Origin: an uncultured Bacilli bacterium
GTDB lineage: Bacteria > Bacillota_I > Bacilli_A > RF39 > UBA660
Length of the DNA: 42,685 bases
Direction of reading: 5' to 3'
Assembly (NCBI GenBank): GCA_947632345.1
Contig: CANROW010000012.1
Span: forward strand, 1-42,685
Program-made: the position numbers and the translations under genes
The notes under the pieces: model-generated
Seen by the model: the letters and a program-made list of their open reading frames with translations, nothing else
The model's database searches: none
Told to the model about the DNA's origin: nothing
Shown: positions 14,254 to 22,685 of the stretch, piece by piece
How the letters are laid out: each line of letters starts with the position of its first letter
Numbering within the stretch: position 1 is the first letter of the stretch

Positions 14254-17057
14254 ATGAAATTATTATAAAAGGTGCGCGTGAAAACAATTTAAAGAATATA
14301 AATCTAACTCTTCCAAAAGATAAATTCATCGTTATGACTGGTGTTAGTGGAAGTGGTAAAAGTAGTTTAGCCTTTGATACGATTTACGCAGAAGGACAAA
14401 GGCGATATGTTGAATCTTTGAGTGCTTATGCCCGCCAATTTTTAGGTGGTACCGAAAAACCAGATGTCGATTCTATTGAAGGTTTATCACCCGCTATAAG
14501 TATTGATCAAAAAACGACGAGTAAAAATCCTCGTTCAACAGTTGGAACGGTAACTGAGATATATGATTATCTACGTCTTTTATATGCTCGAATTGGTGTT
14601 CCTTATTGCCCTAATCACAATATTCCAATCACGAGTCAGAGCGTTGATGAAATTGTTGATAAAATCTTAGAGTTTGAGGAAGGTACAAAAATTGTTGTGA
14701 TGGCGCCAGTTGTCCACGGTGAAAAAGGAGAGCACAAAGATTTATTGAATAAATTGCGTAGTGATGGTTATGCGCGAGTTCGCATTAATGGTGAGATACG
14801 TGATTTGACGGAAGACATAGTCCTAGAAAAGAACATTAAAGATAGCATTGATGTAGTGATTGATCGTCTCGTCATTAAAGATGGAATTCGCAGTCGTCTT
14901 TTTGAATCCGTTGAAGCTTCAACTAAATTAGCTAATGGTAAAGTCATAATCGATGTCATCGGTCAAAAAGAGATTTTGTTCTCAGAATCCTTTGCTTGCC
15001 CATATTGTGATTTTTCAATACCAGAGCTCGAGCCCCGAATGTTTAGTTTTAATGCACCTTTTGGTGCTTGTCCAGAGTGTAATGGTCTTGGGATCAAATT
15101 GAATATTGATGCTGATTTAGTCATACCTGATAAAGATAAATCACTAAATCAAGGGTGTGTTGTAACCGCTAATGATGATCAAGATAGTGTCGATTATAAA
15201 AAATTGGAATGTGTTTGTAAACATTATAAAATAGATATGAATAAACCATTTGGTAAATTGACCAAAAAATTACAGGATATTGTTCTATATGGTAGTCCCG
15301 ATGTCATTCAATTCAAATATGCAACGCGTAGTGGAAATCAATATAATCAAAAGGATTATTATGAAGGAATTGTCAACAATCTTCAAAGAAGATATATGGA
15401 GACATCTAGTACTTGGATCAGAGATTGGCTAGAGAATTATATGGTTGAGTCTGAGTGCGAAGTATGTCACGGTGCTAGACTTGCTGATTGGGTTTTATCA
15501 GTAAAAGTTGGTAAGAAGAACATTTATGAAATGACTTGTATGAGTATTAAAGATATGCTTGAATTCATTGATACGATTAAACTTACTCCATTTCAAGAAC
15601 AAGTCGCTAAACTACTATTGGTGGAAATTAAAAATAGATTATTGTTCTTAAAAAATGTTGGGCTTGAATATTTGACCCTAAATCGGATGGCTGGAACTCT
15701 TTCTGGTGGTGAGAGTCAAAGAATTAGACTCGCTACACAAATAGGTTCACGTTTAACGGGTGTCTTGTACGTTCTCGATGAACCTAGTATTGGTCTTCAT
15801 CAACGTGATAATGAAAAACTCATCAATACTTTAAAAGAGATGCGCGATTTAGGTAATACGTTAATCGTCGTTGAACACGATACTGATACGATGCTTGCCT
15901 GTGATTATTTAGTTGATATTGGACCGCTCGCCGGTGATCAAGGCGGACAAGTAATGGCTTGTGGTACACCACAAGAAGTTATGAAAAATCCTAATAGTTT
16001 AACAGGAAAATATTTGAGTGGTGAACTAGGTGTCGATATTCCTAAACAACGTCGTAAGGGAAATGGAAAATTCATCGAGGTTAAAGGTGCTTGTGAAAAC
16101 AACTTGAAAAACATAGATGTAAAATTCCCACTTGGTACTTTCACTTGCGTTTGTGGAGTTAGTGGAAGTGGAAAGAGTACTTTGACGATGTCTATTTTAT
16201 CAACAGCGGCACGCGATTATCTCTATAAAGTCAAGGATAAACCTGGTAAACACAAAAAAATTCTCGGTCTTGAGAACATTGATAAAGTTGTAGAGATTAC
16301 ACAAAATCCGATTGGACGCACTCCAAGAAGTAATCCAGCAACTTATACTGGTGTCTTCGATGATATAAGAGATTTATTCACAACTACTAAAGAAGCTAAA
16401 ATGTATGGTTTTGGTAAAGAAAGATTCTCATTCAATGTCAAAGGTGGAAGATGTGAAGCTTGTCGTGGTGACGGCGTTAAAAAAATTGAAATGCATTTTT
16501 TACCTGATGTATATATTCCTTGTGAAGTTTGCCACGGAAGTAGATATAATACGGAGACTTTAAACATAAAATTTAAAGGAAAGAATATAGCAGATGTTTT
16601 AGATATGCGCGTTAGTGAAGCTCTCGAATTTTTTGATGCTATTCCTAGAATTAAAAATAAACTTCAAGTGTTAGAAGACGTGGGACTCGGTTATGTCAAA
16701 TTGGGACAGAGCGCTACTACTTTATCAGGTGGTGAAGCAGCCCGAGTTAAATTGGCAAAAGAGCTCCAAAAGAAAGCGACGGGAAAGACATTATTCATCA
16801 TGGATGAACCAACAACTGGACTTCATATTCATGACATCAAAAGACTTCTTGCAATTATTCAAAAAATAGTAGATAATAAAGATACAGTAATAGTAATTGA
16901 GCACAACTTAGATATGATTAAAACCGCTGATTATATCATTGATTTAGGACCAGAAGGTGGCGACGGTGGTGGTCAAGTAGTTGTTACTGGTACACCAGAA
17001 GAAGTAATAAAATGTCCTACTTCTTATACTGGTCAATTCTTGAAAAAGATAATGTAA
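14250..17057 (+). CDS. uvrA: Excinuclease ABC subunit A
   Basis: 935 residues, normal length. UvrA is the dimeric damage-recognition ATPase of nucleotide excision repair. Seen: first Walker [10 protein letters not shown] (~31-39) followed by the [19 protein letters not shown] signature, first zinc module CPYC...CPEC (~250-277), ABC signature [19 protein letters not shown], Walker [14 protein letters not shown], second Walker [12 protein letters not shown], second zinc module CEAC...CEVC (~735-760), second signature [12 protein letters not shown] and Walker [12 protein letters not shown]. Start overlaps the upstream stop by four bases. The next gene begins 17 bp after the stop, so the transcript probably runs on into the PF04020 and lgt genes. 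Confidence 0.97.
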   Translation: MNEIIIKGARENNLKNINLTLPKDKFIVMTGVSGSGKSSLAFDTIYAEGQRRYVESLSAYARQFLGGTEKPDVDSIEGLSPAISIDQKTTSKNPRSTVGTVTEIYDYLRLLYARIGVPYCPNHNIPITSQSVDEIVDKILEFEEGTKIVVMAPVVHGEKGEHKDLLNKLRSDGYARVRINGEIRDLTEDIVLEKNIKDSIDVVIDRLVIKDGIRSRLFESVEASTKLANGKVIIDVIGQKEILFSESFACPYCDFSIPELEPRMFSFNAPFGACPECNGLGIKLNIDADLVIPDKDKSLNQGCVVTANDDQDSVDYKKLECVCKHYKIDMNKPFGKLTKKLQDIVLYGSPDVIQFKYATRSGNQYNQKDYYEGIVNNLQRRYMETSSTWIRDWLENYMVESECEVCHGARLADWVLSVKVGKKNIYEMTCMSIKDMLEFIDTIKLTPFQEQVAKLLLVEIKNRLLFLKNVGLEYLTLNRMAGTLSGGESQRIRLATQIGSRLTGVLYVLDEPSIGLHQRDNEKLINTLKEMRDLGNTLIVVEHDTDTMLACDYLVDIGPLAGDQGGQVMACGTPQEVMKNPNSLTGKYLSGELGVDIPKQRRKGNGKFIEVKGACENNLKNIDVKFPLGTFTCVCGVSGSGKSTLTMSILSTAARDYLYKVKDKPGKHKKILGLENIDKVVEITQNPIGRTPRSNPATYTGVFDDIRDLFTTTKEAKMYGFGKERFSFNVKGGRCEACRGDGVKKIEMHFLPDVYIPCEVCHGSRYNTETLNIKFKGKNIADVLDMRVSEALEFFDAIPRIKNKLQVLEDVGLGYVKLGQSATTLSGGEAARVKLAKELQKKATGKTLFIMDEPTTGLHIHDIKRLLAIIQKIVDNKDTVIVIEHNLDMIKTADYIIDLGPEGGDGGGQVVVTGTPEEVIKCPTSYTGQFLKKIM

Positions 17058-17074
17058 GGTGGGAATTATAAATT

Positions 17075-17497
17075 ATGCCAAAAAAGACCAAGTGTTGGTT
17101 ATGGATATCTTCAATCATCGAATGGTTTCTATATATGCTTGCATATACAGTTGTCTTCATTTTGGTTGGTTATATGTTTGAATCTTTCATAATTGATGAG
17201 TCCCATTTGTATTTATATTCATTTATGGCTGTAGTCTTAATTTATGTTTTTAACAAAACGATTAAACCGATTTTGTTTAAATTGACTTTGCCAATCACAG
17301 GTCTTACTTTGGGATTATTCTATTTCGTCAATAATATGATAATACTAAAATTGGTTGAATTCATCATGAGTAATAAGATTGAATTTAAGAGTTTACCAGT
17401 TCTATTTGTCATATCAATATTGATGTCTATATTAAATTTATTGATAGAAAATATTGTGGTGAAACCATTTATAAAGAAGGTGAAGAGTTATGAGTAG
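17075..17497 (+). CDS. PF04020 (YvlD/phage holin-like) membrane protein
   Basis: 140 residues with four membrane segments. The core NKTIKPILFKLTLPITGLTLGLFYFVNNMIILKLV (~65-100) is the family signature (N..iKPil..lTlPlT.lTLGLF.fviN...l). The family is called phage-holin-like only by analogy; in Bacilli YvlD-type proteins are part of envelope-stress operons. It overlaps lgt by eight bases, so the two are coupled. The N-terminus is longer than in compact homologues. Function unknown. Confidence 0.75.
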   Translation: MPKKTKCWLWISSIIEWFLYMLAYTVVFILVGYMFESFIIDESHLYLYSFMAVVLIYVFNKTIKPILFKLTLPITGLTLGLFYFVNNMIILKLVEFIMSNKIEFKSLPVLFVISILMSILNLLIENIVVKPFIKKVKSYE

Positions 17498-18296
17498 AGT
17501 ATTTTTAGATTTGGGCTTTTTTCAAATATATTGGTATTCTTTGTTGATTGCCTTGGCTCTATTTGTTGGCATTGTCATTATGTTGTTAGAAGTGCGACGC
17601 CAAAAGATGTCAGAAGATTTCTTTATCAATTTAATCTTTTATGGAACAATTTTTGCCATTATTGGAGCAAGACTCTATTATGTGTTGTTCAATTGGTCAT
17701 ATTATAGCGAACACGTTATAGAGATACTCGAAATATGGAACGGTGGATTAGCCATTCATGGTGCAATGCTCGGTGGCGGAATATTTACGATATTCTACTG
17801 TAAGAAATGTAATGTTCGTTTCTTAAAAGTCATAGATATTATCGTTGTTGGATTGATTGTTGGTCAAGCGATTGGTAGATGGGGTAACTTTTTCAACCAA
17901 GAAGCTTATGGTGGGGTAGTCAGTTTGGAATATCTTCAAGGACTTCATTTGCCAGAATTCATCATTAATGGTATGAAGATTGGTGCTAATTATTATCATC
18001 CAACTTTCTTATATGAAAGTCTTTGGAATATTCTTGGCTTTATCATTCTTCTGATTTTTAGAAGATTGCGCTATACCCATGTTGGCCAAGTTACAGCGCT
18101 ATATATGATATGGTATGGAATTGGAAGATTTTTTATAGAAGGACTTCGTACTGACAGTTTGATGCTTGGTAGCCTTCGAATGGCACAATTGGTTTCAATT
18201 GGTATGGTTGTCGTTGGTCTAGTTCTATTTATTCAAAAATTGCGAATGTCTAGATTTGATGATCAATACAATAAAATAGAAGTGCCCAATCAATAA
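17490..18296 (+). CDS. lgt: Prolipoprotein diacylglyceryl transferase
   Basis: 268 residues with seven predicted membrane segments. Lgt moves the diacylglyceryl group of phosphatidylglycerol onto the lipobox Cys of prolipoproteins. Seen: WNGGLAIHGAMLGG (~84-97) with the essential HGGL-type motif in variant form HGAMLGG, the Lgt signature GQAIGRWGNFFNQEAYG (~128-144) and the late ALYMIWYGIGRFFIEGLRTDS with the conserved RFxxExLR. Start overlaps the PF04020 gene. Its presence shows that this organism makes lipoproteins. Confidence 0.95.
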   Translation: MSRVFLDLGFFQIYWYSLLIALALFVGIVIMLLEVRRQKMSEDFFINLIFYGTIFAIIGARLYYVLFNWSYYSEHVIEILEIWNGGLAIHGAMLGGGIFTIFYCKKCNVRFLKVIDIIVVGLIVGQAIGRWGNFFNQEAYGGVVSLEYLQGLHLPEFIINGMKIGANYYHPTFLYESLWNILGFIILLIFRRLRYTHVGQVTALYMIWYGIGRFFIEGLRTDSLMLGSLRMAQLVSIGMVVVGLVLFIQKLRMSRFDDQYNKIEVPNQ

Positions 18297-18299
18297 ATG

Positions 18300-18356
18300 T
18301 TGACTTAAAAACGCTTTTGTGTTATTTTATAGGTAACACGAGTAAGTGTTTTTATT
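18300..18356 (+). promoter_or_regulatory. secE-nusG promoter with start-proximal hairpin
   Basis: TTGACT (18300-18305) and TATTTT (18323-18328), 17 bp apart, with a TGT extension. RNA would begin near TAACAC (18334), which pairs with GTGTT (18346-18350), followed by a T-rich tract. In read-through RNA from lgt, the same TAACAC can instead pair with GTGTTA (18319-18324). It may therefore act as a weak lgt terminator that is sensitive to alternate folding. Confidence 0.45.
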
Positions 18357-18385
18357 TTGGTAAAATAATAGATAGGTGATAAGAG

Positions 18386-18775
18386 ATGAAAAAAGAAAAA
18401 GACAAGACAACAAAGAAAAAGACAAATAAAGTAGTTAAAAGTGCAGAAACTAAAGTTAAAAAGAACAAAATAGTTGAAGAAGCAAGTAAAAAAGAAGAGA
18501 AAGTAGTTGTGGCGGCAAAGGATGAGCCAAAAGAAAAGAAAACGGATAAAAAAGAGCGCAAGATGAAGAAAGAAAAAAGGCCAGGAGTATTTAAGTCAAT
18601 TGGTGGTTTCTTTAAAGGCGTAGGAAGCGAAATGTCTAAAGTAGTATGGCCTACTAAGAGAGATATGGTTAAGTATTCAATTGCGACAATTGTCTTCATA
18701 CTATTCTTTGCTTTGTATTTCTTTGGAATTGAATCACTATGGATGTGGTTAAAATCTAGTATTGTTATTGTATAG
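18386..18775 (+). CDS. secE: Preprotein translocase subunit SecE, with basic extension
   Basis: 129 residues. The C-terminal ~65 are a standard single-membrane-span SecE: the amphipathic helix KSIGGFFKGVGSEMSKVVWPTKRDM, then the membrane segment SIATIVFILFFALYFFGIESLW. The first ~65 residues are an extension made almost wholly of Lys, Glu, Thr and Val, facing the cytosol. Such tails occur in some low-GC lineages and their task is not known. SecE clamps SecY together with SecG. The gene is 11 bp before nusG, the universal order. rpmG, often just upstream in other Firmicutes, is not here. Confidence 0.93.
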   Translation: MKKEKDKTTKKKTNKVVKSAETKVKKNKIVEEASKKEEKVVVAAKDEPKEKKTDKKERKMKKEKRPGVFKSIGGFFKGVGSEMSKVVWPTKRDMVKYSIATIVFILFFALYFFGIESLWMWLKSSIVIV

Positions 18776-18786
18776 GAGAGTTAGAT

Positions 18787-19326
18787 ATGGAAAAACAATG
18801 GTATGTAGTTAATACTTATTCTGGACACGAGAGTAAAGTAAAAGAAAAATTGGAAATGCGTGCTAACTCTATGGATATGAAAGATTACATCTTTAGAGTA
18901 GTCATTCCTGAACAAAAAGAAATAGAAGTAAAAGATGGGGTAACGAAAGAGAAAATTAAAAAGATGTTCCCTGGTTATGTGTTAATTGAAATGGTCATGA
19001 GCGATGAAGCTTGGTTTGTTGTCAGAAATACGCCAGGTGTAACTGGATTTATTGGATCAAGTGGTAAAGGAGCAAAACCAACACCTCTTCAACCATACGA
19101 AGTAGATCAAATTCTTAGCAATATGGGAATTAGTCGTTTTGATGTTGATAAGGAATTAGAAGTAGGAGCAAGAGTAAAAATTATTGCTGGACCATTTGTC
19201 AATATGTATGGAATAGTTGATAGCATTGATATTCCTAATCAAAAGCTTGTTCTCAATGTCGATTTGTTCGGACAAGAAACTTCTGTTGAAGTAGAATTGT
19301 CACAAATTAAGATAGCAAATGACTAA
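18787..19326 (+). CDS. nusG: Transcription termination/antitermination factor NusG
   Basis: 179 residues. The NGN domain (MEKQWYVVNTYSGHESKVKEKLEMRA..., with MFPGYVLIEMVMSDEAWFVVRNTPGVTGFIGS) is followed by a KOW domain (GARVKIIAGPFVNMYGIVDSID, ~128-150). NusG bridges the RNA polymerase clamp and promotes processivity, pausing or ribosome coupling. Length and both domains are normal. GGAGAG precedes the start; it is cotranscribed with secE. Confidence 0.96.
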   Translation: MEKQWYVVNTYSGHESKVKEKLEMRANSMDMKDYIFRVVIPEQKEIEVKDGVTKEKIKKMFPGYVLIEMVMSDEAWFVVRNTPGVTGFIGSSGKGAKPTPLQPYEVDQILSNMGISRFDVDKELEVGARVKIIAGPFVNMYGIVDSIDIPNQKLVLNVDLFGQETSVEVELSQIKIAND

Positions 19327-19340
19327 TTTTTGAAAATTGC

Positions 19341-19369
19341 TTGATTTTTAAAAACGAATATGATATTAT
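19341..19369 (+). promoter_or_regulatory. rplK promoter
   Basis: TTGATT (19341-19346) and TATTAT (19364-19369), 17 bp apart, with TGA just before the -10. It separates ribosomal protein expression from secE-nusG. Confidence 0.6.
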
Positions 19370-19404
19370 TGAAACGCTATATTGAATTATATAGAAAGAA
19401 ATAA

Positions 19405-19437
19405 GTGGGAAGCGCGGATCTTGGCTATTTGGACCAC
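19405..19437 (+). promoter_or_regulatory. Leader stem-loop before rplK, likely L1 binding site
   Basis: GTGGGAAGCG...GGACCAC closes with GTGG (19405-19408) / CCAC (19434-19437). A similar element precedes rplA (19947-19978). Firmicutes L11 operons carry such GTGGGA...CCAC leaders; autoregulation by L1 is the known logic of this operon. Confidence 0.55.
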
Positions 19438-19474
19438 TCGCGAAAACGAAATTAAAATATAGGAGGTGTTTTTC

Positions 19475-19900
19475 GTGGCAAAAGAAGTTGTTAAAAAGAT
19501 TAAATTACAAATTCAAGCTGGAAAAGCTACACCTGCTCCACCAGTAGGAACAGTTTTAGGACCAGCCGGAATTAATCTACAAGAATTTTGTACAAAATAT
19601 AATGATGCAACTAGAGATAGAATGGGAGATGTTTTACCAGTTGAAATTACAATCTATGATGATAGAAGTTTCGACTTTGTAATCAAGACTCCACCAACTG
19701 CCTTTTTATTAAAGAAAGCAGCAAAAATTGATAAAGGTTCTGTTAAAGGATCTACAGAAACTGTTGCAACTCTTACTAAAGATCAAATTAGAGAAATTGC
19801 AGAAATTAAGTTACCAGATTTAAATGCTTATACAGTTGAAGAAGCAATGAAAATTGTTGAGGGAACTGCTCGCAACATGGGAATTGCTATAAAAGAATAA
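19475..19900 (+). CDS. rplK: 50S ribosomal protein L11
   Basis: 141 residues from the GTG at 19475, placed eight bases after AGGAGG; an upstream in-frame GTG overlaps that site and is rejected. L11 forms the GTPase-associated stalk base with 23S rRNA. Seen: the N-terminal [33 protein letters not shown] with the Pro-rich thiopeptide-facing segment, then [18 protein letters not shown] and the C-terminal [13 protein letters not shown]. Normal length. First gene of the L11-L1 unit. Confidence 0.97.
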   Translation: MAKEVVKKIKLQIQAGKATPAPPVGTVLGPAGINLQEFCTKYNDATRDRMGDVLPVEITIYDDRSFDFVIKTPPTAFLLKKAAKIDKGSVKGSTETVATLTKDQIREIAEIKLPDLNAYTVEEAMKIVEGTARNMGIAIKE

Positions 19901-19929
19901 TATAATAATAAGAAAAAGTAATTTATTGA

Positions 19930-19978
19930 CATATAGGTTTATTACCTATGTGGGAGGATAATCCGCTTTGACCACATA
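19930..19978 (+). promoter_or_regulatory. rplK-rplA spacer: two mutually exclusive hairpins, likely L1 site
   Basis: Hairpin A: CATATAGGT (19930-19938) with ACCTATGTG (19944-19952). Hairpin B: TATGTGG (19947-19953) with CCACATA (19972-19978), enclosing GAGGATAATCC. They share 19947-19952 and cannot coexist. Hairpin B looks like the element before rplK and ends just before AGGAGG of rplA. Confidence 0.5.
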
Positions 19979-19991
19979 AGGAGGAATTAAA

Positions 19992-20690
19992 ATGAAAAAT
20001 AGAGGGAAAAAGTATGTAGAAGCTGCTTCAAAGCTTGAAAAAGGAAAAGCTTATACAAAAGAAGAAGCTGCTAAATTAGTTAAAGAAACTTCTGTTAGCA
20101 AATTTGTTTCATCTATTGAAATTGCTGTTAGACTTAACTTAGATACTAAAAAAGCCGATCAACAATTAAGAGGTGCAATTGTACTTCCTAATGGTACTGG
20201 AAAATCTAAGAAAGTATTAGTAATTGCAAAAGGAGACAATGCTAAAAAAGCTGAAGCTGCTGGAGCTGACTTTGTCGGTGATGTAGATATGCTTGAAAAG
20301 ATTGAGAAAGAAAACTGGTTTGGATTTGACGTAATGATAGCTACACCAGATATGATGCCACTTCTTGGTAAATTAGGTAGAGTATTAGGACCTCGTGGAC
20401 TAATGCCAAACCCTAAGACAGGAACGGTTACAATGGATGTTGAGAAGGCTGTCAATGAAGTTAAAGCTGGACGCGTTGAGTATAGAACTGATACTTTCGG
20501 TAATGTACATGGAATTATCGGTAATACTAACTTTACTGAAGAAAAGATTGTTGAAAATATGGATGCTTTCGTTGCAAACTTATTAAAACTTAAACCAGCT
20601 TCAGTTAAAGGTGAATACATTAAAAACATTTCAATCGCTAGTACTATGGGTCCTGGAATTAAAGTTAGTATAAATTCTTTTGACAAATAG
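19992..20690 (+). CDS. rplA: 50S ribosomal protein L1
   Basis: 232 residues, normal. L1 binds 23S rRNA at the mobile stalk by the E site and represses its own mRNA. Seen: [21 protein letters not shown], the [13 protein letters not shown] segment, [30 protein letters not shown] (the L1 signature) and the end [29 protein letters not shown] precedes the ATG. Its last codons hold the -35 box of the rplJ promoter. Confidence 0.97.
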   Translation: MKNRGKKYVEAASKLEKGKAYTKEEAAKLVKETSVSKFVSSIEIAVRLNLDTKKADQQLRGAIVLPNGTGKSKKVLVIAKGDNAKKAEAAGADFVGDVDMLEKIEKENWFGFDVMIATPDMMPLLGKLGRVLGPRGLMPNPKTGTVTMDVEKAVNEVKAGRVEYRTDTFGNVHGIIGNTNFTEEKIVENMDAFVANLLKLKPASVKGEYIKNISIASTMGPGIKVSINSFDK

Positions 20691-20708
20691 TATTTGGTAA
20701 TATATAAT
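20680..20708 (+). promoter_or_regulatory. rplJL promoter inside the rplA 3' end
   Basis: TTGACA (20680-20685, in the last codons of rplA) and TATAAT (20703-20708), 17 bp apart. Both boxes are perfect. The RNA starts just upstream of the L10 leader. Confidence 0.8.
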
Positions 20709-20722
20709 ATAAATTGATTTTG

Positions 20723-20825
20723 GTGCCATAGACAGTAGGTGTGCAAGTAAATCCTACCGAGGACTTAATAAAATAGAACTGTTGGGTCTTTATGTCTATG
20801 ATGTAAAGACCCTTTTGTCTGGCAC
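20723..20825 (+). promoter_or_regulatory. L10 ribosomal protein leader with attenuator
   Basis: GTGCCATAGACAGTAGGTG...AATCCTACCGAGG is the conserved L10-L12 binding leader (Rfam L10_leader type). A stem GGGTCTTTA (20784-20792) / TAAAGACCC (20804-20812) followed by TTTT is a likely attenuator. The outer helix GTGCCA..GAC pairs with GTCTGGCAC (20817-20825). Excess L10-L12 is expected to bind and lower rplJL expression. Confidence 0.85.
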
Positions 20826-20851
20826 TTTTAAATATAATGGGAGGTGTGAAA

Positions 20852-21346
20852 ATGGCAAATGAAAAAATTCTAGCTAAGAAACAAGAAATCATTGATGAAA
20901 TTAAAGATCGCGTTCAAAATAGCTCATCTGTAATTTTGTTTGATTATCGCGGAATCACTGATAATGATGCTAAAGCATTGAGAGTTAAGTTACGCGAAAA
21001 TGATTCTGATTATAAAGTATATAAAAATACTTTAATGGCTAGAGCGTTATCTGATCTAAATATTGATATTGATGCAAGTTTAGTTGGACCAAGTGCAATG
21101 GCTTTTGGAAAAGACCAAATTTCAGCAGTAAAGGTATTATCAGATTTTGCTAAGAGCAACGAAGCATTAGTTTTAAAAGTTGGTATTATTGATGGAGAGG
21201 TATCTGATAAACAAAAATTAGATGCTTTAGCATCAATTCCTTCAAGAGAAGGACTTCTTACTATGCTTGCTGGTGGTATGATGGGTATCGCAAGAGACTT
21301 ATCAATTTGCTTAGACTTATATGCTAAACAAAAAGAAGAAAAATAA
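20852..21346 (+). CDS. rplJ: 50S ribosomal protein L10
   Basis: 164 residues from ATG 20852 (MANEKILAKKQEI), preceded by GGGAGGTG; the longer in-frame start lies inside that site. L10 anchors the L7/L12 dimers on the stalk. Seen: SSSVILFDYRGITDNDAKALRVKLRE, YKVYKNTLMARAL, and the C-terminal helix that binds L12 (LLTMLAGGMMGIARDLSICLDLYAKQKEEK). Normal length. Under the L10 leader. Confidence 0.95.
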   Translation: MANEKILAKKQEIIDEIKDRVQNSSSVILFDYRGITDNDAKALRVKLRENDSDYKVYKNTLMARALSDLNIDIDASLVGPSAMAFGKDQISAVKVLSDFAKSNEALVLKVGIIDGEVSDKQKLDALASIPSREGLLTMLAGGMMGIARDLSICLDLYAKQKEEK

Positions 21347-21393
21347 TATAATTAATAATAAAAATTAAAATAAAAAATAGGGAGGAAAAGAAA

Positions 21394-21765
21394 ATGGCTA
21401 AATTAACAAGAGATGAATTTATAAGTGCTTTAAAAGAAATGAACCTTTTAGAAATTAAAGAATTAGTAGATGCAATGAAAGAGGAATTTGGAGTAGATCC
21501 AAGTGCTGTAGCTGTAGCTGCACCAGTTGCTGGCGGAGCTGCTGCTGACGATACACCAAGCGTTGTAACTGTTACATTAGTTAACGCTGGTGCCGCTAAG
21601 ATCAACGTTATCAAAGTAATTAAGGAAATTACTGGATTAGGATTAAAAGAATCTAAAGATATCGCTGATAATGGTGGTGCTGTTAAAGAAGGTATTTCTG
21701 TTGATGAAGCAAATGAAATCAAAGCTAAATTAGAAGAAGCTGGAGCAGAAGTAGAAGTTAAATAA
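21394..21765 (+). CDS. rplL: 50S ribosomal protein L7/L12
   Basis: 123 residues. The N-terminal dimerisation domain (KLTRDEFISALKEMNLLEIKELVDAMKEEFGV) is followed by an Ala/Val/Gly hinge and the factor-binding C-terminal domain (INVIKVIKEITGLGLKESKDIADNGGAVKEGI). L12 recruits EF-G, EF-Tu and IF2. Preceded by GGGAGG and followed by a strong terminator, so it probably ends the rplJL unit. Confidence 0.97.
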   Translation: MAKLTRDEFISALKEMNLLEIKELVDAMKEEFGVDPSAVAVAAPVAGGAAADDTPSVVTVTLVNAGAAKINVIKVIKEITGLGLKESKDIADNGGAVKEGISVDEANEIKAKLEEAGAEVEVK

Positions 21766-21779
21766 TTATTGCTCAGTTT

Positions 21780-21810
21780 TAGAGGATCACTTAGGTGATT
21801 CTTTTTTTAT
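21780..21810 (+). terminator. Terminator after rplL
   Basis: AGAGGATCAC (21781-21790), loop TTAG, GTGATTCT, then T7. It separates rplJL from the rsmC-like/rpoBC unit. Confidence 0.8.
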
Positions 21811-21903
21811 TTATAACAAATCTAATACTCAATTACTTTTATATTTTTTTGGTGTAAAAAAGTGTCAAATTAAATAAAAAGCTTGACTTATAGAAAAAAT
21901 CAT

Positions 21904-21985
21904 TTGAATCATTTTAAAAATTACTGTATCATATTTATTACGAAAGGAGAGTTAACTATAATTAATTTACTAGTTAACTCTTTTT
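21904..21985 (+). promoter_or_regulatory. Promoter followed at once by a terminator-like hairpin, before the rsmC-like gene
   Basis: TTGAAT (21904-21909) and TATCAT (21927-21932), 17 bp apart. About ten bases after the likely start, AGAGTTAACTA (21948-21958) pairs perfectly with TAGTTAACTCT (21971-21981), 12-base loop, followed by a T run. This would make a ~45-base RNA unless read through; AAAGGAG lies in its 5' part. Confidence 0.55.
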
Positions 21986-22000
21986 AATTTTGAGGTGAAT

Positions 22001-22588
22001 ATGGGACAATATTTTTCTAATGAAGATTTGAAAAGTAATATCCATAAATATGAAGTAGATATTTTAAATCAACATTATACCTTTTACACGGACAATGGAG
22101 TTTTTTCGAAAGAGCGACTTGATTTTGGAACGAGAGTATTATTGGAGTCTATACCTTTAGAAATACTTCATGGCGATATTTTAGATGTCGGCTGTGGATA
22201 TGGGGTAATTGATATTATTTTGGGTAAACTTATTGATGCTAAATTCTTAGGGGTAGATGTTAATCGTCGCTGTCTCCATTTAGCTGATATGAATAAAAAA
22301 GAGAATCATGTTGACAATGCTAACTTTATAGAGAGCAATTGTTATGAGAAAATTGATAAAAAATATAATTTCATAATTACGAATCCTCCAATTCGAGCGG
22401 GAAAACAAATCGTTTATGAAATTGTGATGCGAGCTCGAGAATATCTTGTTCCTGATGGGAGTCTATTTATTGTCGTTCGTAAGGAACAAGGGGCTAAGTC
22501 GATGATTAGGGACTTAGAAAAAATTTATCGAGTTGAAGTACTTAATAAAGAGAAAGGTTTTTTTGTAATTAAGTGCGATTTAGATTGA
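22001..22588 (+). CDS. RsmC-like class I SAM methyltransferase (YbxB type)
   Basis: 195 residues from ATG 22001, five bases after GAGG. The methyltransferase small domain (MTS) has the SAM-binding motif ILDVGCGYGVIDI (~59-71), acidic motif GVDVNRRCLHLA, and catalytic N-P-P-I in IITNPPIRAGK (~124-134). N-P-P motifs mark N-methylation of bases, and homologues are rRNA guanine N2-methyltransferases. The place between rplL and rpoB matches ybxB in Bacillus. The single-domain form is normal for Firmicutes. The exact rRNA target is not known from sequence. Confidence 0.85.
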   Translation: MGQYFSNEDLKSNIHKYEVDILNQHYTFYTDNGVFSKERLDFGTRVLLESIPLEILHGDILDVGCGYGVIDIILGKLIDAKFLGVDVNRRCLHLADMNKKENHVDNANFIESNCYEKIDKKYNFIITNPPIRAGKQIVYEIVMRAREYLVPDGSLFIVVRKEQGAKSMIRDLEKIYRVEVLNKEKGFFVIKCDLD

Positions 22589-22685
22589 CTTATTGCTGGA
22601 TTTATGTTATTAATATAAATTGGCAACGTGTTATTTGTTAATAATTATGTTCTTTGATTAAATATACTGTTAGGGGTGAATTTTA

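Noticed and set aside
20159..20746. 195-codon ORF on the minus strand across rplA
   Set aside because: Mirror frame of a well-recognised ribosomal protein gene; no ribosome site and no family resemblance.
21324..21722. 132-codon ORF on the minus strand across rplL
   Set aside because: Ala/Ser/Thr-rich mirror of the L7/L12 hinge coding bases.
21959..21988. Possible leader peptide with a non-ATG start inside the hairpin before the rsmC-like gene
   Set aside because: AAAGGAG is present but only ATA or ATT starts are available; the hairpin alone explains the sequence.
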